In this document: positions 12,795 to 24,484 of the stretch, one piece after another
Layout of the letters: each line of letters opens with the position of its first letter
Numbering within the stretch: position 1 is the first letter of the stretch
NCBI RefSeq assembly: GCF_016801865.2
Contig: NC_068937.1
Location: 112,073,068-112,137,067 of the forward strand
From: Culex pipiens pallens
Taxonomy: Eukaryota; Arthropoda; Insecta; Diptera; Culicidae
Direction: 5' to 3'
DNA length: 64,000 nt
Program-made: the position numbers and the translations under genes
The notes under the pieces: model-generated
Told to the model about the DNA's origin: nothing
Seen by the model: the letters and a program-made list of their open reading frames with translations, nothing else
Database searches by the model: none

Positions 12795-13490
12795 GTTGAA
12801 AAATGTGGTCAAAGACAAACTTATGGGAAGTTGGACGAGCTTTCTGGTAGAAATATTTTCGAGATTAAAAAATCAAGTCTGCCATATAGAAATTCCCAAA
12901 AACCATCAAAAACGCTTTTTTCTCAACAATTTTATTTCTAAAACCGCTTTACCGCTGTAACTTCACAAGGATTGGACTTAGGACAATGGTCAATATGGAG
13001 ACTTTTATGTTAAATTGTCTGGAGAATCGACTCTTGTGTTCGGATTTTGAAAATATTGATGTTTAGAGAACTTTAAAAAAACAGTTCCAGTAAACGATTT
13101 TATTATTTTTTTAGGTGAGTTTATCCATTTCGCATTTTTAGTGAGTCTTTTTGTAACATCTCAGGCTATTTTCACATAAATTTTGAAAGAAAAAAAAAAT
13201 CATGGGCTCATCTCCAAATTTGACCTTTAAACTTAAAAATCCAAAAATCTCATAAAAGTGGAGTGTTTTTTTTTCTTTCAGTGCTTTTTTTTCGGAAAGC
13301 CCATCAAATTTCCTACAAATTTGTCTTTGACCACTTTTTGATACGATGCAACGGCTTCAAGATACAGCAATATTTATATTACGAAATACAAAAATATTTA
13401 AAACACACACAAAAATGGCTTATATAAGCGTAGGATAACATGTTTACAAAGTTTCATTGAAATCGGAGAGGGTCGGGTACAATCGATTCC
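12795..13490. repeat. diverged relative of the 3135-4201 inverted-repeat element
   Basis: Shares 'gtcaaagacaaactt', 'ggacaatggtcaatatg', 'tttgtaacatct' and 'gatacgatgcaacggcttc' with the element at 3135-4201, in matching order. The right-hand segment ends near 'tttcattgaaatcggagaggg'. Terminal repeats are not clearly preserved. Confidence 0.6.
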
Positions 13491-13638
13491 CTATTGGATT
13501 GCTCTAAGTCGTAAACAATATTTAAAACATGTTTGTTTTTATAGAACTGTTTATGTTAATAATAAAACAAACTTGTATCCATTTCAAATTCATCTGAAAT
13601 TCTTATTTTGTTTCAATATTTTATTTTTATATTTTCAG

Positions 13639-14005
13639 CACAGCAAAAAATCCGATAGTAAAATCGCATGCAAAAGCATGCACATCACCTTCGTCAAAAT
13701 AAACACTTAATATTACACACTGCATGTACATTTTTCGCAAACACAAAAAAAGTTGCAACCGACTGGATTCAAACCCAGCACCAACAGTAAGGCCTGGCAC
13801 CTTAGCCCACTCGGCCATCAGACAAATGAAAAGCTGCAAGGATAAACGCATATATGAGTTTGACATTTCGGTCGAGTAGGTTTCACATACTGATGGGCTA
13901 CTTATTTCAGGGTGTAAAATCACATAAAATTGCATAAAATAATGCAATATTTATTTTACACCCAGGCCTTTTACACGTAGCTAAATTACTACTTTTTTAG
14001 CTGTG
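13639..14005 (-). mobile_element. CACAGC MITE with internal tRNA-like unit (copy A)
   Basis: A 367-bp element with termini CACAGCAAAAAATCCGA (13639) and the complement of CACAGCTAAAAAAGTAG (ending 14005). On the minus strand the interior carries a tRNA-like segment (about 13825-13753) with A-box-like TGGCCGAGTGG and a B-box-like sequence in the 'GGTTTGAATCC' position (one mismatch here). A T-run follows directly. The right flank is TA; the left flank is AG, so the duplication has decayed. Confidence 0.8.
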
Positions 14006-14025
14006 TATATTTATAAACAAATTAA

Positions 14026-14711
14026 GGGGTTACATACATGTAGAAAATTACAAAATTTCATATTACGGAAAATTTATTAAATCAACTTAAAAGATGATTT
14101 TCAATCACTCCTGAAAGTTTCATGAAAATATTTCATGATTAAACTAAGTAAGAGACGATTAAAACTGAAAATTTTGCCGTGCGCAAAGCGGACTGTCAAA
14201 CTTTCTGAGCGTTTTTCTCGAAACACCAAGTTGATTTACGGGAGCCACGATATCTCGAGATGGGATTGACCAAATTGACTGAAATTCGGGGTGAAGACTC
14301 TCAAGACATATCCCGTGTGCATGATGATGCCCGATTATGAAATTTTGCTTTAAAAAAATACAAAAATCAAAAACTGACGATTTTTTATATGAGAAACACA
14401 AAAATATTTTTAACTTAAAAAAAAGGTTTTTTGAAAATCAGCCTTCGTCATGCACACAGGACCAGTCTAACGAGTCTTTAGCAAAATTTTGAGCCGATTT
14501 TATCAAGGCGGTGTTGAGATATCGAGGCACTCGTTTTTTTTGAAAATGCTTTATATCGCTGTATCTCGGCAAAGATACAACCAAATGTCTTCAAATTTAT
14601 TTTGATGAAAGTAGAAAATGCATATTTTTATATACTGAAAGCAGATTTAAAAAAAGTTTAAGTTTGTGCTCAACCTCCTATATTTTTGCCGATTTACCTA
14701 TTTTTAACCCC
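14026..14711. mobile_element. piggyBac-like MITE (copy 1)
   Basis: Exactly flanked by TTAA (14022-14025 and 14712-14715), with terminal inverted repeats GGGGTTA/TAACCCC. TTAA duplication is the hallmark of the piggyBac superfamily. The 686-bp interior shares long stretches with 42598-43101 ('cctgaaagttt', 'gtaagagacgat', 'tgcgcaaagcgg') and encodes no transposase. Confidence 0.8.
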
Positions 14712-14903
14712 TTAAAATATGAAATATGAGTTATCAAAGATATTCCAAAGGTTTTGTAATAAGTCATTCAAAGAATCTGGTACTTTCTTGTAAGATTTAA
14801 ATTTTTACGAAAACAATTTAAAACATTTGATCATTTGATTCTTATGGCATCCGCATTCCCCCCCCAAGCAGGGTATTGCTCATCCTTAGAAATATTGATC
14901 TAT

Positions 14904-15453
14904 TAAAGCTAAAAATGTAATATTTAGCTGCGTGTAAAAGACCTGGATGCAAAATAAATATTGCATTATTTTATGCAATTTTATGTGATTTTACACCCTG
15001 AAATATGTAGCCCATCAGTATAGGGAGATGGCGTCGCTATTTTTAGACCACATTTTCCACTTTTTCTCATCGAAACCGACTACTTTATCGACTTCATTTT
15101 GCTGGGCGAGATAGGACGCCGTCTATTTTTAGACGATGACTCAGCACTTTTACACTCTTGCGCTTAAAAAAACCAGGTGGCAGCACGATGTAACGCCACG
15201 TCCCTATGGGAAACCTACTTGACCGAAATGTCAAGCTATATCAGCTTGCTTTTATCTTTACAGCTTTTCATCAGTCTGATGACCGAGTAAGCTAAGGCGC
15301 CAGTCCTTACTGTTGGTGCTGGGTTTGAATCCCGTCGGCTGCAACTTTTTTTTGTGTTTACATGCAGTGTGTAATATTTTAAAAGTGTTTATTTTGACGA
15401 AGGTGATGTGCATGCTTTTGCATGCGAATTTACCATCGGATTTTTCGAGTGTA
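14904..15453 (+). mobile_element. CACAGC MITE with internal tRNA-like unit (copy B, interrupted)
   Basis: Matches the family along its length, but the 5' terminus is degraded ('taaagctaaaaatgta') and the 3' terminus is altered ('atttttcgagtgta'). The tRNA-like unit is at about 15276-15346 and is followed by a run of eight T. A 187-bp insertion at 15021-15207 separates 'cccatcagta' from 'tgggaaacc', which are adjacent in the other copies. Confidence 0.75.
15021..15207. mobile_element. small MITE nested in copy B
   Basis: Ends TAGGGAGATGGCGT and ACGCCACGTCCCTA are reverse complements with two mismatches. The host MITE is uninterrupted here in its other copies, which proves an insertion. The target duplication is short and TA-like but not sharply defined. 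Confidence 0.65.
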
Positions 15454-16365
15454 CGAGTGAACTTTTTAACATTAATTTTACTTAAATCAAGTTAAGTTCA
15501 CAACAAAAAGAATTTATTTGCAATCCTTTCAACCAAACTCTTACAAATTTTCCATCTCACAGCGCAAACAAAAGTAAACTGACAGCTTCGCGAGAAAATA
15601 TTGCTTTTCTCACGTTCACTTCGAAAGCTTTCCTTTCTTTCCCGAAAGAAAAATGCGTCACCACCTTCGAGTGTCTGCGTCGTTGCTACCACCAACCCCA
15701 AGAGCCCTTGTGGAGGGTGGGTGGGGCACGGCGAGAGAACACACGAAGCCGCCCCCCAACTTTAGCCAGAATGTTTAATGAAATTAATAAAAATTCGCGT
15801 ACTCGTTAAATTTTCATTACAACTTTAGCGCAAAGTTGGCCAACCTTGCTTCCGGTTTCCCCCCCTCCCGGTGAAGCGGGGATGTGGAAATGTTTTTATC
15901 TTTAGACTTGGTGAATGAGCGAAAGCCAGACGACGCCTGAAAGTATACACGTGAAGTTAAGTCGTGGGAAGAAACTGCCTCACCCCCGGTCCACTCCTTA
16001 ACCAATACCGGTCCCCTTTCCACAGGGTGGCCTTTAATGGGTTTAGCAAAGAAGTGTGCTCTGCGGAGGGCGTAATTTGTTGGTGTCGGATTCCGGCGGC
16101 GTTCAGTGTGTTAAGGTGAGGCGCCAACCTGGCGGAGAGTTGGGCGGCGTTGGTGGCTGCCAAGTGAAAGACAAATTAGGCAGACAGCGTTTCTTCGTGT
16201 TACGGTGGGAGGAAAGAGTTATGAGGGCGTTATTTTTTTCTGTACTTAAGGTTCGGGATTTTTGTGGATTTAAGGATGAGTTGCGGATTTGGGAGGCAAT
16301 TGAAGCGGTGAAGTTGGGTGGATTTGTGGCCACAGGGAAGAAAACCATGTCGTCGCCGTCGTGCT
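15454..16365. other. GC-richer unique DNA, no gene seen
   Basis: 15490-16360 contains several overlapping open frames on both strands, none with a recognisable domain. The composition resembles a promoter or 5' UTR region, but no start and splice-donor pair stands out. Confidence 0.3.
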
Positions 16366-16621
16366 AACTTGTCGTACGTGCATTTTGGACCAAATTGAGT
16401 TAAGAACGCCATTTTGTGGAGCTCACAATGCATCAAAATTCGATTTCAATCCTGAGATATTCAACGAAATCCGAAATAACTCCGTGCATTTTTGTAACTT
16501 TACATTTGAAAATAGTTTCAATATGGTCGTGATATCCTGCCACTCCCTGAAAATTGATGTAAGTGCGACCAGTTGCCAAAGGGATTTCAGGTCAGAACGC
16601 GTTTGACGCACGTACAAGTTA
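16366..16621. mobile_element. MITE with CTAACTTG termini
   Basis: The left end 'gctaacttgtcgtacgtgc' is mirrored by 'gcacgtacaagttaagc' at the right, giving imperfect terminal repeats around about 255 bp. The left interior motif 'gagttaagaacgccattttgtg' recurs at 42050-42080, a partial relative. Confidence 0.6.
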
Positions 16622-16622
16622 A

Positions 16623-16700
16623 GCCCAGGTGTGCCCAACCTTTTGGGCCCTGCGGGCCGTATCCGATTTTTCTGAAGCTGTGTCGGGCCGGAAGTAATGT
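16623..16700. mobile_element. hAT-type terminal fragment (tentative)
   Basis: CAGGTGTGCCCAACC followed by 'gggccctgcgggcc' resembles the terminus of hAT-derived non-autonomous elements, which typically begin CAGNGGTGCCCAA. No matching opposite terminus was found in the window. Confidence 0.35.
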
Positions 16701-17744
16701 TTGGTAATAGTTGAAAAAGTAAACAATTATTTCTCATAAAATTATTTGAATAATTTTTTGGTGAACAAATTAATAAACAGTGTTGCAAATATGATTAATA
16801 TATTTTGATTCAATGAAAGAAAAAAAGATAACTTTCAAAAATTGGTGTTGGTTTATTTTTTTTTATTTGTTTTAAATTTAATTAAATAACCTGATACCAT
16901 TAACTTTTCAGAAACATTCAAATTCAATTGGTCGTTGCAAGTTTCTTAAAGTTTAATTTCCTTAACCCAAAAATGTAAAAAAACAATTAATGGAAAAAAT
17001 ATTTAAGCGAAATAAGGATGCAAATCTTCTTTAAAAAACACAGTTATGCGTTGTTGTGCATCTTTACTCAAATATTTTACAAAATATTTTAAAGTTACCT
17101 TAAAACACACAATAATTAAAAAAAAATAAAAATAAAATTGTTCATACATTGAATAGTTTTTAATTCGTTATTCCTTGAATTTAAAAATTTATGAAAAGAA
17201 TACAGTGTTGCTCCCAGATTTCTTGACTCATGATGCGATTTCTTATCTGTTTAAAAATATTTGCGGCAATCTTCATTTTACCTATGATCAATTTTTTCTT
17301 AGCCTTTTTTTTTGTTTGTTTGCCTTGTACTTAATACTTTGTGTTGTTTCCCTTTTTGGCTCATTTGCCTACACGGTTTAGTTGGGGTTTGTTTCCTCGC
17401 GTGGTTATTCAATTTTCAAAGTCACAAACTGTAAACAATCTTGAATGGCCTTTTAGTAGAGTGGTGCAGACTTAGGTGACCTTTGTGTTTTTTTTTCTTG
17501 CAAATTAAGACGTTTGGTTAAAAATGTGTGTTTGGGATCGTTTTGTTTGCAATTTTGTCAAAAAAAAAAAATGGATAAATTTATTCATTAAATTTTAATC
17601 AAACTGTGTGCGATTTTAGGGGCTTGAAACCGAAATCCGGATTATTTCAACTGATGATTCGTCACTTCATATTCTTAGAGACGTGATGGTAGCAAGGGCG
17701 TCTATGCGAAGTGTCCGTACACTCTACACCTACAATTTGTAGCG
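16701..17744. other. AT-rich DNA, no gene seen
   Basis: Very AT-rich with T-rich stretches. No domain-bearing open frame, RNA gene or clear repeat boundary was seen. Confidence 0.4.
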
Positions 17745-17965
17745 AAATTGTGTGTACAACGGTAAAAAACATTCTCAAAACCATCACTGATCACTTTCTA
17801 TTATTTTGATGCAAAAACATTATATTGACAAGACAGCATTTTATAATGGACTATGAATTGATAAAAAATCAATTTTAAGTCCTTCGTGGTCGCACAAAGG
17901 GGTATGTACTCAGAAAAATAAGCTTTACCATTGTGAACAATAATATCATCAATTTTTTGTGGTCT
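17745..17965 (+). repeat. interspersed repeat pair (opposite orientation to 38225-38535)
   Basis: Contains 'gtacaacggtaaaaaa', 'tgatcacttt' and 'cagaaaaataagcttta' followed by 'gtgaacaataatatcatc'. The same landmarks occur reverse-complemented at 38225-38535. Diverged non-coding repeat. Confidence 0.55.
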
Positions 17966-18179
17966 CATAATTGTGAAACGTACAATTTTGCCACACGGTC
18001 CTAATTTTATTTTAAATTAGGAGCAACAAATTTATTTGTATAAAATGATCGATTGCTAAAATTATTCATAAAATTTTAATGAAACCATGTGACTTTATTT
18101 TTTATATTTTGATTTTAAAGAAATAGAAACTATTACACTGAAAAATTATTTTAAAAGAAAACATAATTGTTTCCTCACT

Positions 18180-18875
18180 ACGGTGCCCAGAATATGGGAA
18201 ATTTTTCAAAACCTTGAACAAGCTGAATATTGTTCCTTGAGCTTTGTTAGGACTCTTTGTCAAATATGAACAAAATCGGTCAACATTTACCCATTGATAC
18301 TCAAAGGTGAAGTTTGTATGGGAAAAATCTCAAAAATGTATGGAAAACCCAATGTTTTTACGGTTTGGTCTGCACGATGCGCTACTTACAACCGAATACT
18401 CCCAAAAGTGAGATTCTCATTGGAAATTTAATGCTCTGCAATTTTGTAGAACATGCCAGAGCTGTAAAACTCGCAGTATAAAACCAGCTTAAGTTATTTG
18501 CAAAACATTAAAATTTTGTGTTTTTATCTAATTTTTATTGAACTTTCATTATAATTTTTGGACAATATAAAAATCATTTATTGATATTGTAAGAGTTTAG
18601 GTATATATTTTTTGCCATAACCTTCATTATTCTGTAGATAGATGAGTCCAAAAACATCAAAAAAGCCTTTTTAATTCAATTTTCTACAAAAAGCGTAGTC
18701 GGGGCAGAATGCACCGCTGTGAAGCTCCTTTATAAAAACAGCGGTGTCATCTAGTGGTGACTAGTGAAAACTGCTTTTACCCAGTGCATTTTACCCCATG
18801 TTGTGGTGCACTTTGCTCCGTTGTTGTAGTGCATTTTGCCCCAATGTTTCGGTGCATATTGCCCCGCTATTTACT
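18180..18875. repeat. interspersed repeats, including a family with 'gcattttgcccc' motifs
   Basis: 18540-18690 matches 35750-35890 ('ttattgatattgtaag', 'gagtccaaaaacat'). 18700-18800 matches 36713-36815 ('aaacagcggtgtcatctag'). 18790-18870 resembles 37365-37400. This copy is continuous, so it serves as the uninterrupted reference for the nested region at 35.4-37.4 kb. Confidence 0.65.
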
Positions 18876-18924
18876 CGCTCTACAGCATTGCCTTGGCGTT
18901 CTCGATTGCAAGATTCCTACTCGA

Positions 18925-19272
18925 AACTAAGTGTCCGAATGTTTGGTTGTTGAGGCAACTGCAAACTTCTTTTTAAACCTCAGCTTCCATTCACCCCAGG
19001 CTCGAACTGACGACCGTTGGATTGTTAGTCGAACTGCCTACCAGCGACTCCACCAGGACAGGACTCAGGGAGACGACTCCTACACCTGGATTGAGCTAAC
19101 GATCTAACCCTTTTAGGTTAGTCTGGGGCCAACATTTACTTCCCCGTCCGACGGAAGGCGTGGTCAGACAAATCTCGTCTCGAAAAATGCCACCCGGGAC
19201 CATCTGGGATCGAACCCAAGCCGACTGGGGGAGAGGCAACCACGCTTACCCCTACACCACGGTTCCCGGCCC
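18925..19272 (-). mobile_element. tRNA-derived SINE with two tRNA-like modules
   Basis: On the minus strand, the first tRNA-like head (about 19269-19190) has A box TGGTGTAGGGG and B box GGTTCGATCCC. A tRNA-unrelated body follows ('gacgagatttgtctga', 'ttccgtcggacgggg'). A second tRNA-like module (about 19061-18993) has TGGTGGAGTCGC and AGTTCGAGCCT at A- and B-box spacing. Both promoters point the same way. The dimeric layout could be one composite SINE or two adjacent insertions. Confidence 0.6.
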
Positions 19273-19619
19273 AAAACAAAATAGGCAACTTTAATAAAAC
19301 TCAATTATTCCTACTTGAGATGGGACGCACGTAGGATAATAAATCGTATGATAAGAAGAGGAGGGAGGATATGAATTAATTTTAAAGCTTATAAAATTCT
19401 GATGGTTTATTTAGTTTTTGGTCTCAAAAAGATTGAATTTCATATATATTAAAATGCAAATTTGCTAAATATTCAATGTTTAATTAAACTCGTTCATTGC
19501 AATCAAAAAGATGTTCGAAATTGACAAAAAATTAAAACTCTGTCTGAATGTCAAACACTGATAATGGTAAATCTTTATTCTGCCAGACATATGAAAAATC
19601 TGGCAACCTGGCAACCCTG

Positions 19620-19772
19620 ATCCGAAGCCTAAATTATCCAATGTTTTGAATATCCAATGTTCGATTATTCAAAGGTTTATATGGGACTTCGGTTATTTGA
19701 ATAATTAAATTTTTTTTAAATTTCTCATTCAACGTGGAATTTACATTTTGCGACCCCATTTTAGTTATATTT
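19620..19772. repeat. left part of an interspersed repeat rich in 'tatccaatgtt'
   Basis: Contains several 'attatccaatgtt' and 'gattattcaaa' iterations. The matching right part is at 20798-21000 ('ctatccgatgttttgattatcc'). The two parts are separated by the insertion at 19773-20797. Confidence 0.5.
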
Positions 19773-20797
19773 AGAGGGTGACGAGCGGGAATTCCCGGGA
19801 AATCGACCATTTTTGGACCTCTCGATTCCCGGGAAATTCGGTCGAGACTCCCGGGAAATTTTAAACATATAAACATCGATGCAAAATTATATAAACTAAT
19901 CAGAAAAACATTTGAAAAAATCAAAATTGTTTAGAACATTGAATGTTTGATGTTGAAGTTCGAATAAACCAATGCTTCTCTAATCTTCTTATTCAGAAAG
20001 TGTAAATTTTAACTTGTCAAAAATTCCAATAACTATTATTGAGAGAAGCCAAAAACAATGTGGAGCCCAAAATTTACCTTAAAAATATTAAGCAGTTGCA
20101 CCCAGAAATGATATCAAATATTTTATTTTGAAATATTATTTTTTTAAGTTATTTCTAAGAGGGACAAGCTTTTTCAAGTTAACTTCGATTTCCATATCAT
20201 CTCTCGAGAATATCGATTCTCATAATCTATTTTTTTGTGAATATTTGGGGTTTCCTGACAACTGAAATATTTCATCAATAAATATTTCGGTTACTCTTAA
20301 AAATTACATAAAAAACAGTTTAATTTGTTGTTTTGAGTCGCTGTTATCATATTGCTGAATTCCCGATACTGGGAAATGAAATATAGGCTGTATAAGCTGT
20401 ATTAGTTATTTTTTAATAAAAATCTAATAACAAGTTTGCGCAAATTTTTAAAAATCATTAGTGCGAATTAAGATTTGTAAATATTTTAAACTACAATTTC
20501 GAGCCTTAAAATGCTCAAGAAACGATTTTTTATTTGCAGATTCAGAAAAAAAATCTAAATGTTTTATAAAGTTCCTCAAAATAATGATGCTACTTCAATT
20601 AACATTTTATAGAATTAGTATGAACTAATTGTAATTGAATTCATTGAAAACAAAAAAAAATATTACTTTTCATTTTGAATTTTTGGCACTATTGGCATAG
20701 TCAAAAAAAAACTCCGGGTCCCGGGAATTCTCGGGAAATGTCCAAACTCTACTCTCGATTCCCGGGAAATTGAAAATCTTGAGAATCGTCACCCTCT
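19773..20797. mobile_element. non-autonomous DNA element with 10-bp target duplication
   Basis: Terminal inverted repeats AGAGGGTGACGA and TCGTCACCCTCT are flanked by identical 10-bp direct repeats AGTTATATTT (19763-19772 and 20798-20807). Both ends carry clusters of CCCGGGAA palindromes, for example near 19794, 19830, 19849, 20718 and 20760. A 9-10-bp duplication is characteristic of Mutator-like elements, and hAT elements make 8 bp. No transposase is encoded in the 1025 bp. Confidence 0.8.
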
Positions 20798-21384
20798 AGT
20801 TATATTTAAATAGTTGATTGCCTATTAAATTAAAAAAAGGATTTAAAAATTCGTAATCACTTTAGAGTAGTTTATGGGTCATACCAAGGCTGAACAATAA
20901 GATAGCGAAAAAGCTTTTTTTTGCAATTCGACTATCCGATGTTTTGATTATCCAAAGTAGATTTTTTGGAGGCCATCGGATAATTGAGTCAAGGCTAAAT
21001 TTATTTATATACTATAAATTTATTGTATGAAAATTTCAAGGCTATAGCTTTTAAACTGAAAAATTTAATTTTCAAAAAGGCCAAAAAGGACCCCAATGCA
21101 GTAGGCGGATCTCACATATCTGTATGTAAACTGTGTCCTGATCGGTCATCCCTGTCCTAAAGTTTAATATCACCGTCCAACAACAACTAAACTCGAAGGG
21201 AAGCATGAAGTTTTGGGTCTCCAGTTCGCTACTCCCACATAATGCATGCAATTTTTGGATGTTATGCAACAGCGACGAACCACCGAATTCTCCATACAAT
21301 CTTTAAAGAAAAATAATTCGGCCCTGTCTTCAAGCCCAGTGTAATCTGTGAGGATCTTTAAAGATGGAGTTATTTTCTAAGGGT

Positions 21385-22267
21385 AATTCTCAACTCACAC
21401 GAAATCGGGAAAAGTTGCCCCGACCCCTCTTCGATTTGCGTGAAACTTTGTCCTAAGGGTTAACTTTTGTCCCTGATCACGAATCCGAGGTCCGTTTTTT
21501 TGATATCTCGTGACGGAGGGGCGGTACGACCACTTCCATTTGTGAACATGCGAAAAAATAGGTGTTTTTCAATAATTTGCAGCCTGAAACGGTGATGAGA
21601 TAGAAATTTGGTGTCAAAGGGATTTTTATGTAAAATTAGACTTAAAAGTAAATTTAGACGCCCGATTTGATGGCATACTTAGAATTCCGAAAAAACGTAT
21701 TTTTCATCGAAAAAAACGATATTTTTTTGACAAAGTTGTAGAGCAGACAATTACAAAAAAATGATATATAGACATAAGGGGTTTGCTTATGAACATCACG
21801 AGTTATCGCGATTTTACGAAAAAAAGTTTTGAAAAAGTTGGTCGTCATCGATCATGGCCGATTCGAAAAGTACATTAAATTTCCCATAAAATGACATATT
21901 CCAAAATGTTTTACAGTCGAGTAACGGAAAATGGGAGAATTTTTAATACTTTTTTAGTATTTTTTCCGATGAAAAATACGTTTTTTTTAGAATTCTGAGT
22001 ACGCCATCAAATCAAATGGTGTCAAATACGGCCATCATAAAAGTCCCTTTGACACCAAATTTCTATCTCATCACCATTTCAGGCTGCAAATTATTGAAAA
22101 ACACCTCTTTTTTCGCATGTTCAAAAATGGAAGGGGTCGCCCCTCCGTCACGAGATATCAAAAAATGGACCTCGGATTTGTGATCAGGGGCAAAAGTTAC
22201 CCCTTAGGACAAAGTTTCACGCAAATTGAAGAGGGGTCGGGGCAACTGCTGTGTGAGTTGGCGGAGA
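21385..22267. mobile_element. foldback element (second family)
   Basis: Arms of about 250 bp (21385-21640 and 22035-22267) are reverse complements. Landmarks include 'caactcacac', 'gacccctcttc', 'gatatctcgtgacgg', 'ttgcagcctgaaa' and 'gacaccaaatttctatctc'. A fragment of the same arm lies at 35248-35325. No coding capacity. Confidence 0.8.
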
Positions 22268-23589
22268 AAACCCGTTAATATGTTTTTTTTTGTAGAAGAA
22301 AAACGCATTTTTCAGAACTAAGAGTTGATAGACCTTATGAAGACTGTTATTTTTAGCTGTTTAAATATATCAAAATTATTATTGATCAATGATTACATTG
22401 AATCAAATAGTCTCAGCTCACTGCGCTTTTCCATCTCTTTATCAAATTTTGCTTCAAACGCAAGGACGCACTCATCTTTGGCCGATCGATGGCGCCGGCT
22501 AGTCCCCAGAAAACGCCAACCGGTTGATTGGAGCTGCCTCGATGTGTTTTCCCTCTTATGTTTTATTAAACAGGCTACCCCTCCGGCACCCATCATCCTC
22601 CGAATGTCCGGGGCTACTGGGTCATTTTTGCAATCCCATCGGCAGGTCGGCCCTCCGTGCGATGGACGGATCAAAACTTCCGCTACTACTATGTGAGCCA
22701 AACTGGGAACAATTTTGATAGTTTTATGTGAATAAACATGTGACCACATGAATAATTCCAACCTCGATTAACCCGTTTTGGTTCGGGGAGGGACACCGGA
22801 CGCGGGGGTGAATTTGGCCTCAACAAGAAAAACTTTGACTTTGACCGAGATTTGAAGCAAAGCTTTATGATTAAATATCATTTCCTAAACCTTTTGACTC
22901 GGCGTCCAGTATAAACCAGCTGTCTATCAATGCATTAATTTGGTAGTAGCACTGAACGCCACAAACCCCCTTTGTCCGAGTAAAAGGTTCAGAGATAAAA
23001 GCCACGATAATTGACGGTCGACAGCTGCCACGCCGTCGGATCGATTTTCCGACTGTGCGGGCGGAGGGAAAACCCCGAAACTTCTCTTCCACTAATTGGT
23101 TTTATGCCAGTGCTGACTGCCCAAATCAAGCAACCACCGGCGCTCGCATTGAGCGAACCGAGATCGACCCGGGGAAATTGGAATCTCTGTTTTAATCAGA
23201 GAAAACATAATTAATTCACTTTTGGCTCATCGCCCCCTGCGGGCCAGCCAGCCCCAATCTAATTGATATTCCACATATTATCAACAGCTTGGTCAGGCTT
23301 AATTGGACCTAACTGCTCTGTGATGATGCTTCTACCTTGGGCGTCACGACGCCCGGCATCCTTTCGATGAGCCAATTTGAGAGGAAGCAACCCCGACTAC
23401 GTTGTGAAAAATGTCTCTCTTGAGACACCCGGCTGTGTAATCCGGCCATGATGGTCCGAGGAAAGCTCTCCGGTTGAGCCACACCCATAATGAAGGTGTT
23501 TATGGGGGGCGGCTTTGGATCTTGGCCAGCTCGGGCTCGGCCGGGGTCGACAAATGCAACGATTAGTAGTGTTTAGGCCGACCTAATGG
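22268..23589. other. GC-richer unique DNA, no gene seen
   Basis: About 1.3 kb of comparatively complex, GC-richer sequence with many short frames on both strands but no recognisable domain or splice pair. Candidate conserved non-coding or regulatory DNA. Confidence 0.35.
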
Positions 23590-23790
23590 TTGGGCAGAGA
23601 ATTGAATTTCATGAAGTTTGATGTGTCGCACGGTACGGCTTTGACGGGGTTTGCTGTTGGCCACCTGGTCCGGGGCGCACGGGTTGTGCCCCGGTGGACA
23701 CTCCGAGCGCTGTGCGCTCAGTTTGGGGCGGCTGTTACTTTCACTCCTGATGGCCGTTTTTGAAAAATGAAAATGTGTTGGAATCATTGT
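23590..23790. repeat. diverged duplicate of non-coding DNA (partner 26630-26825)
   Basis: Shares in order 'ttgatgtgtcgcacggta' (partner 'ttgacacgtcgcacgata'), 'ttggcca...cggtcc'-type sequence and 'ttactttcactcctgatggc' (partner 'tcactttcgttcctgatggc'). The two copies flank the foldback at 23849-26451. Open frames are not conserved between them. Confidence 0.55.
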
Positions 23791-24484
23791 GCTTTGGAGA
23801 ACAGCAATTCTATGCGGAATCGGTCTTTTTTAAATTTAAATTTGTGAATTTTTTGTCCAGTTGAAACTTTTTTGGTGCCTTTGCTATGCCCTAAGAAGCC
23901 ATTTTGCATCATAAGTTTATTCATATAATTTTCCATGCAATTTGGCAGCATCGATTTGGTGGCTCCGGCAAATTTGTAGGTATGGATAAGGACTACACTG
24001 AAAAAAAATATTGATGTTGAAAAATTTGGTGATTTTTAATTTTATATTTTTTTTTGTCACTAAAACTTGATCAGCAAAAAACACTTTTTTATTTTTTTTT
24101 TATTTTCTGATATGTTTTAGTGGACATTTTGATTTTTTTGATCATTTTTTTACCGTTTTATGAATTTTTGAATCAATGTTGATCGCAAAAATCTTTCAAC
24201 TTCTTTTTCGATGTAAAATCAAATTTGCAATCAAAAAATGCTTACGTGAAATTTTGATAGATTTTTTTTCATGTTAAAGCCATTTTCAGGTAACTTTCTG
24301 AAAATAGTCGCAGTTATAAACTTTTTGAAATCAGTGCCCATATTTGCCCACCTATAAAATAATGTTTTTGAAAAGCTGAGAAAATTGAATTAATTTTGCT
24401 TTTTTGGACTTTTTTGATACGACCCTTAGTTGCTGAGATATTGCCATTCAAAGATTTAAAAACAGGAAAATTGATCTTTTCTTA

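Noticed and set aside
22393..22761. 122-codon minus-strand open frame
   Set aside because: Open by chance in GC-richer DNA; an equally long frame exists on the other strand and neither has a domain.
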